A stretch of 29,912 nucleotides of DNA from assembly GCA_900556455.1 (NCBI GenBank), contig USOV01000008.1, positions 1 to 29,912 of the forward strand, read 5' to 3'. The notes beneath the pieces are model-generated. The model saw only the letters and a list, made by a program, of their open reading frames with translations. It was not told the origin of the DNA and made no database searches. Positions 29,602-29,912 of this stretch are shown here, one piece after another (the stretch's first letter is position 1; every line of letters begins with the position of its first letter). A program made the translations under genes and the position numbers. Origin of the DNA: an uncultured Clostridium sp. Lineage in GTDB: Bacteria; Bacillota; Clostridia; TANB77; CAG-508.

Positions 29602-29912
29602 TTATGCTCTTGGATGTTTTATTGCTGCTTGTGCTGCTGCTAAACGAGCAATTGGAACTCTAAATGGTGAGCAAGATACATATGTTAATCCTACTTCGTG
29701 GCAGAATTCAACACTTGATGGCTCTCCACCGTGTTCTCCACATATACCAAGTTTAATATTTGGTCTTGTAGTTCTTCCTAAATCAACTGCCATTTTTATT
29801 AATTTTCCAACACCATCTTGGTCAATTTTTGCAAATGGGTCTGATTCATATATTTTGTTTGCATAGTAATCTCCTAAGAATTTACCTGCATCATCACGGC
29901 TAAATCCAAATG
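29602..29912 (-). CDS. ppdK: Pyruvate, phosphate dikinase, C-terminal end (5' part beyond window)
   Basis: PPDK interconverts pyruvate, ATP and phosphate with phosphoenolpyruvate, AMP and pyrophosphate. Only the last 103 residues are in the window. They read FGFSRDDAGKFLGDYYANKI, YESDPFAKIDQDGVGKLIKM, then GICGEHGGEPSSVEFCHEVG and a closing block with YVSCSPFRVPIARLAAAQAA. These match the C-terminal PEP/pyruvate-binding TIM-barrel domain, including the catalytic Cys of SCSPFRVP. The reading frame stays open to the window edge at 29912. It ends IKHPRA and is followed by two hairpins. Fermentative Clostridia use PPDK for glycolysis or gluconeogenesis. Confidence 0.96.
   Translation of the reverse strand, partial: FGFSRDDAGKFLGDYYANKIYESDPFAKIDQDGVGKLIKMAVDLGRTTRPNIKLGICGEHGGEPSSVEFCHEVGLTYVSCSPFRVPIARLAAAQAAIKHPRA

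Noticed and set aside
1..29912. CRISPR arrays, IS elements, integrases, tRNA or rRNA genes.
   Set aside because: No regularly spaced repeats, transposase or recombinase motifs, or tRNA/rRNA signatures were seen in either strand.

Overview
The window looks like a chromosomal segment of a low-GC, anaerobic, fermentative Bacillota (Clostridia-like) bacterium. Supporting signs are very AT-rich coding DNA, strong AAGGAGG-type ribosome binding sites, short intrinsic terminators, and gene content that includes DnaE, FtsY, RlmH, a UPF0182 membrane protein, archaeal/eukaryote-type ProS, phosphate acetyltransferase and pyruvate phosphate dikinase. I cannot name a species; an uncultured gut-type Clostridia lineage is my guess. 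There is no phage, IS element, CRISPR array, rRNA or tRNA. Almost every gene lies on the minus strand, so transcription runs from high to low coordinates.

Layout. 1-1785: the 5' part of typA/bipA (its 3' end is outside the window). 1933-2448: an isolated plus-strand membrane protein gene with elevated GC. 2513-4657: an operon of a P-loop/Asp23-like protein, cmk and plsC. 4738-5964: a processive-type family 2 glycosyltransferase. 6120-8770: pnp and rpsO, separated by a leader able to form a long nested stem. 9032-9238: a second isolated small membrane protein gene. 9365-13079: an unusual set of a nucleotidyltransferase, an AlkP-superfamily phosphodiesterase and an NhaC-type transporter. It lies downstream of UPF0182 (13141-15909) and ftsY (15919-16824). 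16825-17180: a promoter, a decayed-looking coding fragment and a UUCG-loop terminator. 17181-17870: rlmH followed by a 53-residue protein. 18034-18381: a third isolated small membrane protein gene, on the plus strand. 18423-29240: a long co-directional run read as mgtE, PBP1A, proS, XTP/dITP diphosphatase, an HD-domain protein, pta and dnaE. 29602-29912: the C-terminal end of ppdK.

How the genes fit together. Most are housekeeping: translation (typA, rpsO, proS, rlmH), RNA turnover (pnp), replication and nucleotide quality (dnaE, rdgB-like, cmk), membrane and wall building (plsC, ftsY, PBP1A, glycosyltransferase), Mg2+ uptake (mgtE) and energy metabolism (pta, ppdK).

The most interesting signals lie between or beside these genes. 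A short ORF starting MEPPSP sits immediately upstream of, and overlaps, mgtE; it resembles in concept the acidic/proline-rich MgtL-type Mg2+-sensing leader peptides. A nested inverted repeat forms the pnp leader. Three single-gene, GC-elevated small membrane protein modules each end in an intrinsic hairpin; two of them have near-consensus promoters. The nucleotidyltransferase/phosphodiesterase/transporter trio has no function I can assign.
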